From Vicinamibacteria bacterium (GTDB lineage: Bacteria > Acidobacteriota > Vicinamibacteria > Fen-336): 39,947 nucleotides of DNA. The first letter of the stretch is position 1. Each line of letters opens with the position of its first letter. The notes beneath the pieces were generated by a model. The model did not search any database. It was not told the DNA's origin and worked only from the letters and a program-made list of their open reading frames with translations. The DNA lies in NCBI GenBank assembly GCA_035570235.1, contig DATMML010000038.1, positions 1 to 39,947 of the forward strand. Direction: 5' to 3'. A program made the translations under genes and the position numbers. Positions 26,679 through 34,995 of the stretch are shown piece by piece.

Positions 26679-27245
26679 TTAGTAGCATCTCTGCATGACC
26701 CGCGCGGTGATCTGCGACGGGGCAGGTGGGTTCTCGCCCAGGCCAAGAGTGTGCAACATCTCGTGGATGACGAAAGCATCGGCGTCCGATGCATTCCGCC
26801 CCGCCCGGTCGGCGAAATGAGACACGCAGACGTACACGATCCGGCCTCCCGGCGTGGTGGCTCCGAGAATCGTCCCTGCCGAGCAGAGGTTTTGGCTGGA
26901 CCCGTCATAGAAGAGCAAACGGCCGAGATAAACCTGGGCCGTCTCGCCAAGCGTGTCGAGGGAGGCCTGGAGCGGCTTGCCGGAGGCGTCGACGAAGTCT
27001 GAAAGCACCTTCTGGCATGAGGTGGCGGCCAGGCGCCGGCTCGCATCAAGAACAGCCCGCTCGACCGCCCCGCGAGCGAGGCCGCGAATGCGAACGTTGG
27101 CCCCGTGGCGGCCCGCGGCCGTTGCTTCCGCCGGGTATCGCCTGAGGGACGAGCCCTCCCTGGGGTCGGAGCCGTGGGTCGAAGATGGGGCCAGAGCCAT
27201 GAAGACCGCGGCGAGCAGGCTCGAAGCGATGGACCCCGGGTACAT
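26679..27245 (-). CDS. Small secreted metalloprotease-like protein (HExxHxxGxxE)
   Basis: A 188-residue exported protein. A signal peptide covers about residues 1-25. The C-terminal part has HEMLHTLGLGE, matching HExxHxxGxxE, the zinc site of metzincin- and gametolysin-like peptidases. Four Cys residues suggest disulphides. GGAG stands six bases before the ATG. It is shorter than typical secreted metzincins, and no Met-turn was identified, so peptidase activity is likely but unproven. Confidence 0.65.
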   Translation of the reverse strand: MYPGSIASSLLAAVFMALAPSSTHGSDPREGSSLRRYPAEATAAGRHGANVRIRGLARGAVERAVLDASRRLAATSCQKVLSDFVDASGKPLQASLDTLGETAQVYLGRLLFYDGSSQNLCSAGTILGATTPGGRIVYVCVSHFADRAGRNASDADAFVIHEMLHTLGLGENPPAPSQITARVMQRCY

Positions 27246-27360
27246 GGTCGACTCCTTCTCCTGAAACGGCGCGGCCAGGCCCGCCGGGCGATGGCTTCAT
27301 GCGCCATCCTTAACATCGGAGCGGGCGACGGGAAAGTCCTAGGAGATGTCTAGCGAGTTT

Positions 27361-27424
27361 CTAGGGTTTTCGTGGCCGGGCATGGATTCGCCAGAAGCTA
27401 GGGTTTTTCTAGGTGCCCGGCATG
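27361..27424. repeat. Two CTAGGG-type repeats
   Basis: Copy A (27361-27384) and copy B (27398-27424) both start CTAGGGTTTT and end with a GCCCGGCATG-like block (GCCGGGCATG in A). Their starts are 37 bases apart. Copy B also has the inverted half CTAGG at 27409-27413, giving a near-palindrome. A related CCTAGG lies just upstream at 27339-27344. They sit 100-165 bases ahead of the 64-codon gene and downstream of the winged-helix/FHA regulator. Confidence 0.6.
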
Positions 27425-27525
27425 CCGGAACAAATTCAGAGATGGGTTCGTCCCTTCGGTTGGTCGGGGAGCGTGAAGAGGCGCGGTCGTGCCTCATGTT
27501 GGTGTAGACCTGACCGGGGGGTCCC

Positions 27526-27720
27526 ATGGACCGGCAAACAAGGGAATACCTGAGGGGCTTCGAGCGGGCCGCGTTGCTTGTTCAACGCGTACTGAGCGAC
27601 CCGCCGTCCTACAAGAACGCCGAGAGCTACGTCGAGGATGTAGCCGATCTCCATGTCCGGGCGAATGACCTACTGCGGCGTGGGATTGCCGTGGGGTGTC
27701 TGTCCGCGTTGGGAAGGTAG
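27526..27720 (+). CDS. Small hypothetical protein (64 residues)
   Basis: Not recognised. It is a compact, mostly helical sequence with balanced charge (DRQTREYLRGFERAALLVQ...), unlike the Arg/Pro/Gly-rich false frames nearby. It ends 25 bases before the stop of the convergent winged-helix/FHA gene. A GGGGGG stretch seven bases ahead of the ATG could serve as a ribosome site. The CTAGGG repeats upstream may control it. Confidence 0.5.
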   Translation: MDRQTREYLRGFERAALLVQRVLSDPPSYKNAESYVEDVADLHVRANDLLRRGIAVGCLSALGR

Positions 27721-27745
27721 TAAGGCGCTCGGATGATCGGGGGCC

Positions 27746-28399
27746 TCATTGATCGAGCGTCTCAGGGAAGGACGATGTCCGGGAGACGCGGAAGGTGAAG
27801 GCCACTGAGCCTAGACGGAATTCGTCTCCATCCGCTAGGCGCGTCGGACTTGCGAGCCGCTCTCCCAGGGTGAAGGTCCCGTTGCGGCTTCCCAGGTCCT
27901 CGAGGATCGCCTGCCCATCCGAGATCCGCAGGCGGGCGTGGCGGCGGGAGACACCCGCCGCGTCGAGGGGCACGATCGAGTTAGGGTGACGGCCGAGGAG
28001 GTACTCGCCCTCCGCTAGGGCCACCAACCCTCCCTCCCACGCCAGGCGATAGACAAAGGGACGGTCGGCCTCCGGAAAGGCTGCGGGTCCGAGCTCGCCT
28101 GCTTCGCCGCAGAACGCGTAGCCAAACCCATGGACGGTGCGAACGAACAGCGGGTTTCGCGCCCTGTCCCCGACCGCGGTGCGGAGCTCGGCGACCAAGT
28201 TGGGGAGATTGGCCTCCAGCACGTGGGTATCGGGCCAGAGACGCTTCTGGAGCTCCGCCTTGGCTACCACCCGGGGCCGCTGCTCCAAGAGCGCCTGGAG
28301 CAGCTCAAACACTTTGGGCGTCAGGTGGACCGGCTGGCCCGCCCGCCGGAGCTGCCGCGTCTCTGTGTCCAGCAAGCAATCGCCGAAGAGGAGCCGCAC
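27746..28399 (-). CDS. Winged-helix (OmpR/PhoB type) DNA-binding protein with C-terminal FHA domain
   Basis: A 217-residue regulator. Residues 1-95 form a trans_reg_C winged helix: LFGDCLLDTETRQL start, LTPKVFELLQALLEQRP, the KRLWPDTHV recognition region and VRTVHGFGYAF at the wing. Residues about 125-205 form an FHA domain: LLGRHPNSIV, SRRHARL and LGSRNGTF, the canonical phosphothreonine-binding GR, SxxH and NG residues. Such proteins link Ser/Thr kinase signalling to transcription. A GTG start with AGGAGG nine bases upstream is used. CTAGGG repeats flank the gene on both sides. The kinase gene starts 1.2 kb away. Confidence 0.85.
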   Translation of the reverse strand: MRLLFGDCLLDTETRQLRRAGQPVHLTPKVFELLQALLEQRPRVVAKAELQKRLWPDTHVLEANLPNLVAELRTAVGDRARNPLFVRTVHGFGYAFCGEAGELGPAAFPEADRPFVYRLAWEGGLVALAEGEYLLGRHPNSIVPLDAAGVSRRHARLRISDGQAILEDLGSRNGTFTLGERLASPTRLADGDEFRLGSVAFTFRVSRTSSFPETLDQ

Positions 28400-28553
28400 C
28401 TTTAATGCCCTCCTGGGTACGGCATGAGAAGCCCAGGCTCCCTTTCTCTGGCCCGAGTGGCGTCTTGATTATCGCGCGGACGGCTCGGGTTTCGAAGGTG
28501 GGGGAGTGCGGGCGCGGGCCCGACCCGGAAAGGAGTGGGCGCCGCCGGCAGGT

Positions 28554-28569
28554 CTAGGGTTTCCCTAGG
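28554..28569. promoter_or_regulatory. CTAGGG palindrome upstream of the small secreted protein gene
   Basis: Perfect inverted repeat CTAGGG-TTT-CCCTAG plus one G, lying 86 bases before the next start. It matches copy B at 27398 in sequence and in the trailing CCGGC block. It is a good candidate operator in the divergent region between the winged-helix/FHA regulator and the secreted protein gene. Confidence 0.55.
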
Positions 28570-28654
28570 AGTTCGGTCCGGCGTCGAACAAAGCCTTTCC
28601 AGCCACGTTCTTCACAATACGCCGTCCACGATGCGGGCGGTCAAGGAGGGTGTG

Positions 28655-29074
28655 ATGGCGAAATGGGTCCTCAAGGGTCTAGGGGCGGCAAGCCTGTTGG
28701 CCGTGCTCGCGGTGTTTTCCATGCCCGTCGAAGCTGCCGAGATGGCTTACAAGATCCCGTTCGGCTTCACCGTCTACGGCGCTGAGCTTCCACCGGGGAC
28801 ATACACCGTGTCCACGAGGGGAAGTGCGCTCCTCGTTCAGGGCTTCAACCACGGCGCGGTGGTCCTGACCATCCGCCTCGAGTCCGGGAAAGATGCGGGG
28901 GCGAGGCTTGTCTTTTCCAAGTACGGCGACCAATACGTGCTCCGGCAAGCCTGGATCGGCGAAAGCGTCGGGCGCGAGCTCCCGCGGCCTCGCTTGGAGC
29001 GCGAGCTCGCTGAGGCGACGCAAAAAGGAGCGACGGCCACTGCGGTGGAGAGGGTCGTCATCCCGGCCCTGTAG
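28655..29074 (+). CDS. Secreted small protein with IPFGFTV...LPPGTYTV domain
   Basis: A 139-residue exported protein. The signal peptide covers about residues 1-28 and ends near VEAAE. The mature start, IPFGFTVYGAELPPGTYTV, is a pattern common in small beta-rich secreted proteins of Acidobacteria whose function is not known. The ATG at 28655 follows GGAGG by five bases; the frame extends 40 codons further upstream without support. The C-terminal region is helical and charged (RPRLERELAEATQK). The CTAGGG palindrome lies upstream. Confidence 0.75.
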   Translation: MAKWVLKGLGAASLLAVLAVFSMPVEAAEMAYKIPFGFTVYGAELPPGTYTVSTRGSALLVQGFNHGAVVLTIRLESGKDAGARLVFSKYGDQYVLRQAWIGESVGRELPRPRLERELAEATQKGATATAVERVVIPAL

Positions 29075-29096
29075 GGGTCGGGCCAAGGCGTCGCAG

Positions 29097-29136
29097 GGCC
29101 GGCAACCCGAGGACAGTGTTCTTCGGGTTGCCGGCC
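29097..29136 (+). terminator. Strong hairpin after the secreted protein gene
   Basis: Fourteen-base perfect arms GGCCGGCAACCCGA (29097-29110) and TCGGGTTGCCGGCC (29123-29136), extended by three more pairs inside. It starts 23 bases after the stop. There is no T tract, but the stem is strong enough to be a terminator or an mRNA-stabilising end. Confidence 0.65.
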
Positions 29137-29568
29137 ATCGCTTCACCGAGCGCCGTTTCGTCGGCGGTCTCCACGGGCACTAAGAACCGCTCCAACCGGG
29201 GCCGACCCCCGCCATGGCGATGGACAGCCCGACGCCTCCGCTGCCCGTTCCTTGCGGAATAGATACTCTGCGTGAAGCTCCGAGAGCAGGGCTTGCAGCT
29301 CCTCGCGGGCTCGCCCGAGAGAGGTCCGCGGAGTCCGATCCGGGATTACTTTGGAGCTCCTCCGCGTGTTGACTTCGTCGTGCTGTAGAATCATCCGAGC
29401 AAGACACGGACGCTGTAGGGAGATGGGCAACGTCGAGGCGAGCGGGGGGCCTGTGCGCCGCGCGGGCCGACGGCGCGACGTGTCCGCAGAGGAGACCGCC
29501 GGGCAGATCTTGACGGGCCTGCTCCAGCGGCGTAGCTTGAGAATCCGTCCGTCGACAGGAAAAGCGAC
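29137..29568. other. Gene-free stretch before the kinase gene
   Basis: No convincing open frame on either strand. It must hold the promoter of the kinase gene. A TTGACT and a TAGAAT occur at about 29368-29390, but with an 11-base spacer, which is too short for a normal sigma-70 promoter. Confidence 0.5.
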
Positions 29569-32187
29569 ATGCCGGAGGAAGGCCGCCGTTTCGGCCGCTA
29601 CCAGATCGCCGAGACGCTGGGAGCGGGCGGGATGGGTGACGTCTACCGCGCCCGAGACCTGCAGCTTGGGCGTGACGTGGCGGTCAAGTTCCTGCCTGAT
29701 CGCTTCGCGCTCGATGTCGCACGCCTCGCGCGGTTCGACCGCGAGGCGCGGGCCGCTTCCTCCCTGAACCATCCGAACATCGTCACCGTCCACGAGGTAG
29801 GCGAACTCGACGGCGTGCCTTACATCGTGATGGAGCGGGTGGAAGGCCGGACGCTGCGGGAACTCCTGACCGACCGGCCCATGGCCCTGCGGATGGCCCT
29901 CGACATCGCTGCGCAGACTGCCGATGGGCTCGCCAAGGCTCACGGCGCGGGCATCGTTCACCGTGATCTGAAGCCCGACAACGTCATGGTCAACGCCGAC
30001 GGCTTCGTCAAGATACTGGACTTCGGCCTCGCGAAGCTGAGCCACGACTCAAGCGTCGGTGATGCGTCCTCCGCATCAACAACAACCGGAACCGACCCCG
30101 TCGTGCACGATCCAGATACGAAGGCAGGAGGAATTCTAGGCACGGTCGGCTACATGTCCCCGGAGCAGGCGGCGGGCCGGGAAGCGGACTTCCGGTCGGA
30201 TCAGTTCTCCCTAGGCGTCATCCTTTACGAGATGCTGACCGGGCGGCGGGCATTCCAGCGAGCTAGCCATCCCCAGACCTTGACCGCGATCATCGAGAGC
30301 GAGCCGGAGCCGGTGGAGAAGTACAACCCTGGCGTTCCCGCCCCCGTGCGCTGGATCCTCGAGCGTTGCCTGGCCAAGAAACCTGAGGATCGCTACGCCT
30401 CAACCCTGGACTTGGCCCGGGAACTTCTGGTGGTCCGCGAACACCTGGCCGAAAGCCTGCAGATCTCCACCCCCTGGGCGCGGAGCCCTCGGTTCCGCGG
30501 GCGAAAGTTGGCCGTCGCGCTCGGGGCCGCGGCGGTCGTCGCCGTGGGGGTCATCTTCCTTTCGCGCTCGCTGCTGCCCCCGACTCCGGCGCGTAGTCCC
30601 GACGCAAAGAGACCCGTGGTGGCCATCCTTCCCCTCGCGAATGTGAGCAGCGATCCGTCTCTCGACTATCTCGGTGTCGGCATCGCGGACCTCCTTATCA
30701 CCCACTTGGCCTCCCTGCCTGGGCTCACCGTCGTCTCGCGGTCGGCGACACTTCCTTACCAGGGGCAGCTACAGGTCACAAAGAAAATCGCCGCTGAACT
30801 CGGGGCCGCCCTTCTGATCAACGGGGCCGTGCATCGGTCGGATAGCAAGCTCTTGGTCACGGTAAACCTCGTTCGCCCCGATGACTCGGTCGCTTGGGGC
30901 GGGGACTACGAGGCGAAAATGGAGGACCTCTTCTTGCTGCAGCGCCGCCTGGCCGAAGGCCTGAGCGCGGCATTGCAGGTGACCTTGACCGCCGCCGACC
31001 GAGAGCGGCTGGCCCGGGCGCCCACCACCGACGTGAACGCCTTCGCGGACTATTCCCGGGCTCGCGCCCTCCTCGAACGCCCCGATGTCAAGGGGAACGT
31101 TGCCGGGGCCATCGAGGCCTTCCAGGCGGCGATCCAAAAAGACCCGAAGTTCGCTTTGGCTCACGCCGGTCTCGGCGAAGCCTATTGGGCCCTTTACCAG
31201 GAGACTAAGGATGCAGGAGCTCCGTCGCGGGCAACGGATTCAATCACGGAGGCGCTGCGCCTCGACCCCGGCCAGCCACGAACACGCTTTGCGCTCGCCC
31301 TCGTGTACAAGGGCACCGGACGCACCGACCCGGCGGTCGAGGAGCTCCAACGGGTGCTGACGCTGCAGCCGAGCGACGACGATGCCCACCGGCTGCTTGG
31401 GGACATCCTCTCCGACCGGGGACGCCCGGACGAAGCCATCAAGGAGTTCCAGAAAGCCATTCAGCTGCGGCCCAAATACTGGCCAAACCACAGCCACCTC
31501 GGGGGCGTTTATTTCCGCACTGGCCGGTTCATGGAGGCCGCGGCCGCGTATCGTCACATCACCGAACTGCAGCCGGACAACTCCCGGGGGTTTCAAATGC
31601 TCGGCGCCGCCTATCAGGCTATGGGAGATAAGCGTCAGGCCATCGAGAACTACCAGATGGCACTGGCGCTGGGGCCCGATGCCCGGGCCTACTCTAACCT
31701 CGGGAGTGTCTACTACAGCGAGAAGAAGTACGCGGACGCTGCCCGGGCCTATGAGGAGGCGGCCAAGCTCGAACCCTCGCCCGTCAAATACCGGAACTTG
31801 GGTGACGCGTACGATCGCATGGGGCAACACGAGAAAGCCAGCGATTCATACCGCAAAGCAGTCGCTCTTTGCGGGGATCAGCTCAGGGTCAACCCCAAGG
31901 ATGCGGAGGTCCTGGGCATGCTGGCCATCTCCGAAGCCAAGCTGGCCCGGCGGGCGGAGGCAAGTCGGCACGCGGCCGAGGCTGTCAGCCTACGACCGAG
32001 CGACGCCGGCCTTCTTTACCGCCAGGCGGTGGTCCACGCCCTCGCCGGAGAGCAGAGAGAAGCACTGGCCGCGCTCGAGCAGGCCCTGGGCCGAGGCTAC
32101 AGCGTTGCCCTCGCCCGCGACGATGACGACCTAGTCTCACTCCAGGCCCTGTCCCAGTTCCAGAAACTCATGAAGGGGTCCCGCTGA
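29569..32187 (+). CDS. Membrane Ser/Thr protein kinase with TPR array
   Basis: An 872-residue Hanks-type kinase. The kinase domain (about 8-275) has the glycine loop GAGGMGDV, VAVKF with the ATP-binding Lys, HRDLKPDN (about 130-137), DFGLAK (about 151-156) and the SPEQ loop. One transmembrane helix spans about 314-333. Outside the membrane comes a TolB/FlgO-like domain (VAILPLANVSSD, then LTVVSRS) at about 345-470. At least eight TPR units follow, to about residue 865. This layout is typical of Acidobacteria. It probably senses an extracytoplasmic partner through the TPRs and phosphorylates cytosolic targets, with the two FHA regulators as plausible readers. No strong ribosome site was noted. 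Confidence 0.9.
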   Translation: MPEEGRRFGRYQIAETLGAGGMGDVYRARDLQLGRDVAVKFLPDRFALDVARLARFDREARAASSLNHPNIVTVHEVGELDGVPYIVMERVEGRTLRELLTDRPMALRMALDIAAQTADGLAKAHGAGIVHRDLKPDNVMVNADGFVKILDFGLAKLSHDSSVGDASSASTTTGTDPVVHDPDTKAGGILGTVGYMSPEQAAGREADFRSDQFSLGVILYEMLTGRRAFQRASHPQTLTAIIESEPEPVEKYNPGVPAPVRWILERCLAKKPEDRYASTLDLARELLVVREHLAESLQISTPWARSPRFRGRKLAVALGAAAVVAVGVIFLSRSLLPPTPARSPDAKRPVVAILPLANVSSDPSLDYLGVGIADLLITHLASLPGLTVVSRSATLPYQGQLQVTKKIAAELGAALLINGAVHRSDSKLLVTVNLVRPDDSVAWGGDYEAKMEDLFLLQRRLAEGLSAALQVTLTAADRERLARAPTTDVNAFADYSRARALLERPDVKGNVAGAIEAFQAAIQKDPKFALAHAGLGEAYWALYQETKDAGAPSRATDSITEALRLDPGQPRTRFALALVYKGTGRTDPAVEELQRVLTLQPSDDDAHRLLGDILSDRGRPDEAIKEFQKAIQLRPKYWPNHSHLGGVYFRTGRFMEAAAAYRHITELQPDNSRGFQMLGAAYQAMGDKRQAIENYQMALALGPDARAYSNLGSVYYSEKKYADAARAYEEAAKLEPSPVKYRNLGDAYDRMGQHEKASDSYRKAVALCGDQLRVNPKDAEVLGMLAISEAKLARRAEASRHAAEAVSLRPSDAGLLYRQAVVHALAGEQREALAALEQALGRGYSVALARDDDDLVSLQALSQFQKLMKGSR

Positions 32188-32204
32188 AAGAAAGGAAGGA
32201 CCTG

Positions 32205-32603
32205 ATGCGTCGATTGAGAGTAGTGGTACTGAGCCTAGTCCTCGCTAGCGTCGGCGCGAGCTGTTACAAGTTCATCGGTTTTCCTAGCTACGGGAAACCG
32301 ATTGTCATTGCCGTTGTCATCCAGACCGAGAAGGGCAACTGCATTACGCACACGTCTCCAGAGTGGCAACCCGTCAGGCGCGGTGAGACGTTCAAATGGC
32401 ATATCGTCGCCGAGGACACATGCGCGAAACCCCCTGATGTGACGTTCCAATTCGAGAAGTCCGACGCAGTGAAAGTCACGGACATCAAAGACAATCCGCG
32501 TCAGAAACAGGGCGAAGCCATTGGTGTGTGTGGTCGTTACAAGTACAAGGTTCTCATCAAGAACAAGGTCGTCGAGGATCCAGAAATCGAAATCTGGCCC
32601 TGA
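32205..32603 (+). CDS. Small lipoprotein of unknown function
   Basis: A 132-residue exported protein. The N-terminus is a lipoprotein signal ending in VGASC (lipidated Cys near 20). The mature part is beta-rich with three further Cys residues and resembles a small Ig- or cupredoxin-like fold without metal ligands (FKWHIVAEDTC, then VCGRYKYKVLI). AAGGAAGG lies five bases ahead of the ATG. It follows the kinase stop by 17 bases, so it is probably in the same transcript and could be a partner of its outer TPR domain. Confidence 0.7.
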   Translation: MRRLRVVVLSLVLASVGASCYKFIGFPSYGKPIVIAVVIQTEKGNCITHTSPEWQPVRRGETFKWHIVAEDTCAKPPDVTFQFEKSDAVKVTDIKDNPRQKQGEAIGVCGRYKYKVLIKNKVVEDPEIEIWP

Positions 32604-32833
32604 GCGAAAGGGGAGAAAGATCCGACCCAGGGATTGCGCCTGTCGACTGCAGGTGGGACTGTCCCCGGATACGAAGCTTAATCGGGGCGTCCGAGCCGGG
32701 AGCTCAGCGTCGATTCCTGGTTCATAATGCGCAAAGGCGAATCCAAGCTGACGATTAGGAAGCTCAGGCCTCCCAGTGGCCCAAACGAACCCTGGTGGTG
32801 GCGTAGGCGAGTAAAGTAGCTTAGGAGGCCGTC

Positions 32834-33205
32834 ATGACGCGTACTATTCTGCTTGCGGCAATTTTGGTTTCGGGGATGGTTGGGGCGGAGGAGCGGACCA
32901 CTAGCCACGAAACCAACTACAGGATCGCTTCGACTCGATGCTCGGTGAGCAAGCGCTGCTGGCCAGATCGCGCGGAAGCTCCTTGCGGCCAAGCCGACAA
33001 GCTGAAGGGTCTGTCCGGAGGTCAAGCAAAGACAGGCCTCTACCAGAATGATTTGGATCAATGCCTCAGCGCAGCGGAGAAGGCCGACTGTTCGAAAATC
33101 CAAATTGATCTGATTCGCTTCATGAACGACAATGCGAACGCAGCCTGTCATGGGTATTCCGACTACTCTCACCAGCGCGGTCGGTACGCACCCGAGAAAA
33201 AGTAG
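32834..33205 (+). CDS. Small secreted Cys-containing protein
   Basis: A 123-residue protein not recognised. A signal peptide (about 1-18) is followed by a mature part with six Cys residues, likely paired. TTAGGAGG lies five bases before the ATG, an excellent ribosome site. It is 230 bases after the lipoprotein gene; that spacer holds no other gene. Confidence 0.65.
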   Translation: MTRTILLAAILVSGMVGAEERTTSHETNYRIASTRCSVSKRCWPDRAEAPCGQADKLKGLSGGQAKTGLYQNDLDQCLSAAEKADCSKIQIDLIRFMNDNANAACHGYSDYSHQRGRYAPEKK

Positions 33206-33266
33206 GGAGTATTCGGCGGTACGGGTTTCTAAGGCCAACTGATCGCGGGGAGGCCGGCGCCACAAA

Positions 33267-33300
33267 CGGTCCCGACCGCGCATCCCCGCCCGCGGGACCG
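33267..33300. terminator. Inverted repeat between convergent genes
   Basis: Arms CGGTCCCG (33267-33274) and CGGGACCG (33293-33300) around an 18-base loop, midway between the stop of the secreted protein gene (33205) and the stop of the alpha/beta hydrolase gene (33330). It may act as a two-way terminator; there is no T tract. Confidence 0.4.
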
Positions 33301-33329
33301 CTCGAGAGAGCGGGGAGTGGCCGTTCAAC

Positions 33330-34136
33330 TTATTTCTGAAGGTCCCGCAGTATGCCGGTCAGCAACTCGTTGAACCGCGCCGGAGCCTCGAGCATCGGGT
33401 AGTGCCCGACGCCCTTGATAAAGACCGCCTGGAAAGCCGGAAGAACCTTGCGGTTGGCATCGATGTTGGTGGGATTCAAGTCACTGTTTATGGCACGAAC
33501 GGGCACCTTCATCTCACCGAGGGCCGGCTGGGGGTCGTAAGTCAGGACGGCCCGAATGGACGGAATGGCGACCTCAGGAGGAACGGATAAAGCTCCCGCG
33601 AGCATTCGCTCCTTCACGGCGGGGGGCGTGCCGGGGGCAAATAAGCGCTGATTCATGAACTGCGTGGTCGTGCCCTTGTAGTCGGCCTCGAGCATCTGGA
33701 TCATGCCCGCAACCTGCTCTGGCGGCACCCGCTCGCTGACGTTCTGGAGGGTGTCTACCGGCACGATACCCACGACACGGCCAGGCATGAAACGGGCCGC
33801 CTCCAGGCTCACCGGTCCGCCCATGGAGCTCCCGATGAGCACCACCTGCTTGAGCCCCAGCTTCTCGACCACCGCCTTCACGTCTTCGCCGAAGGCGGGC
33901 ATGGACCAATCCTTGCGACCTCGGCCGGACTCGCCGTGTCCGGCCAAGTCGAGAGTGACGACGCGGTGCCGCTTCGCGAAGACAGGGACCTGGTTGTCCC
34001 AAAGGTGTTGGTCGCAGCTCCAGCAGTGGACGAACACGAGGGCGGGCTCGCCCTTGCCTTGGTCCGTAAAGTGAATCGGGACGCCGTCGGCGGAGCTCAC
34101 CACGCCGGCCGCGAGAACGAGAGCGTTCAAGAGCAT
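33330..34136 (-). CDS. Secreted or membrane-anchored alpha/beta hydrolase
   Basis: A 268-residue hydrolase. A short hydrophobic N-terminus (about 1-15) may be a signal. The fold landmarks are FVHCWSCDQHLW (oxyanion region), the nucleophile elbow GSSMGG (about Ser 95), an acidic residue in INSDLNP near 210, and the catalytic His in GVGHYPMLEAP near 240. The ATG at 34136 has AAGGAGG five bases upstream; the frame continues 106 codons further but with no protein-like content. The substrate is unknown (esterase, lipase or dehalogenase-like). Confidence 0.85.
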   Translation of the reverse strand: MLLNALVLAAGVVSSADGVPIHFTDQGKGEPALVFVHCWSCDQHLWDNQVPVFAKRHRVVTLDLAGHGESGRGRKDWSMPAFGEDVKAVVEKLGLKQVVLIGSSMGGPVSLEAARFMPGRVVGIVPVDTLQNVSERVPPEQVAGMIQMLEADYKGTTTQFMNQRLFAPGTPPAVKERMLAGALSVPPEVAIPSIRAVLTYDPQPALGEMKVPVRAINSDLNPTNIDANRKVLPAFQAVFIKGVGHYPMLEAPARFNELLTGILRDLQK

Positions 34137-34995
34137 ATGAGCCTCCTTGGAGAACATCCATCTTAGCAAGGGTCTGGGGGTTGAAGGCCATTCAACGCGA
34201 CGCAAAGGCTCCTGCTGCCCCCGCCCTCCCGGTGCTGCTCTTGGAGACGGGTGACTCGGACCCCTGCATCCCACAATAGGGGAGCAGCGACCAAACAGCG
34301 AATTGCAAGCGAGGCCGCCATCAGACGGCCGCAGGTCGCGCAGCCGCGTCCTAAGAGGTGTGACGAGGTGTTCCTGCCCGGCGAGCGTGTGGCCGTATGC
34401 AACCGCCTCCTGGCTCGTCCTGATCAGCGTTGCAACGACCGGCCCCCAAGACAACCCTGAGCAGGCGGCTGCTCAGGAGAGGGCACACGAGGCGGAGCGG
34501 GCCAAGCCCGCCCTCAAGCGGGCTCCGCCTAGACGTGGACAAACACGTCGAGCAGCTTCTCGCGGGCCCCTGACAAGGCGGCTAAGAGAAAACGGACCAG
34601 ACCGCTACTTCCTTTACCGGGTTCGAAGCGCGGGCGGCGTCAGCTACTGGCTCCGAGAAGACCGTATATCCGACGCCCTGCGTCTCAATAGCCCGGCGCT
34701 TCGCCGATTGAGCTCGCTGCGACCTTTCCGGACCTCGACAGCGCCACAAAGGGGTAGCGTCGCATGGAGCATACCTTCGAGACGCCGCGGCCGACGGTGT
34801 CCGCGTCGCCCCCACCGCCGTGGGTGACGATACCTTGCCGACCACGCAAGGATTGAGTTGGAAAATCTCCTGGCACGGGCAGCGACTGGGACGAGCCCAA
34901 ATCCCGAGACTAGCAACTGACCACGCTCGGATACAGTCGGCTGCCCCGCTTGAACACTTGACAGGAGCAGCTATATACATGACAGTGGCAGATAG
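34137..34995. other. Gene-free stretch with three consecutive hairpins
   Basis: About 860 bases without a convincing gene. Within 34456-34548 lie three perfect inverted repeats: CCTGAGCAG/CTGCTCAGG (34456-34477), AGCCCGC/GCGGGCT (34505-34524, itself enclosed by AGGCGGAGC and GCTCCGCCT) and ACGTG/CACGT (34533-34548). The density suggests a structured RNA or a small mobile element end, but none was recognised. Confidence 0.45.
34958..34985 (+). promoter_or_regulatory. Candidate control region of the MarR-GNAT gene
   Basis: TTGACA at 34958-34963 could be a -35 element. TGACAG occurs twice, at 34959-34964 and 34980-34985, exactly 21 bases (two helix turns) apart. AGCTATATA lies between, ending shortly before the start codon. 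This fits a MarR-type autoregulatory site, which is inference. Confidence 0.35.

Noticed and set aside
29368-29390. Sigma-70 promoter TTGACT/TAGAAT ahead of the kinase
   Set aside because: The spacer is 11 bases instead of about 17.
29143-30045. 300-codon open frame on the minus strand
   Set aside because: It is antisense to the kinase domain; such shadows are common opposite Hanks kinases in GC-rich DNA.
34303-34827. 174-codon open frame on the plus strand
   Set aside because: It is Arg/Ser/Pro-rich, crosses the hairpin cluster, and has neither ribosome site nor recognisable motif.
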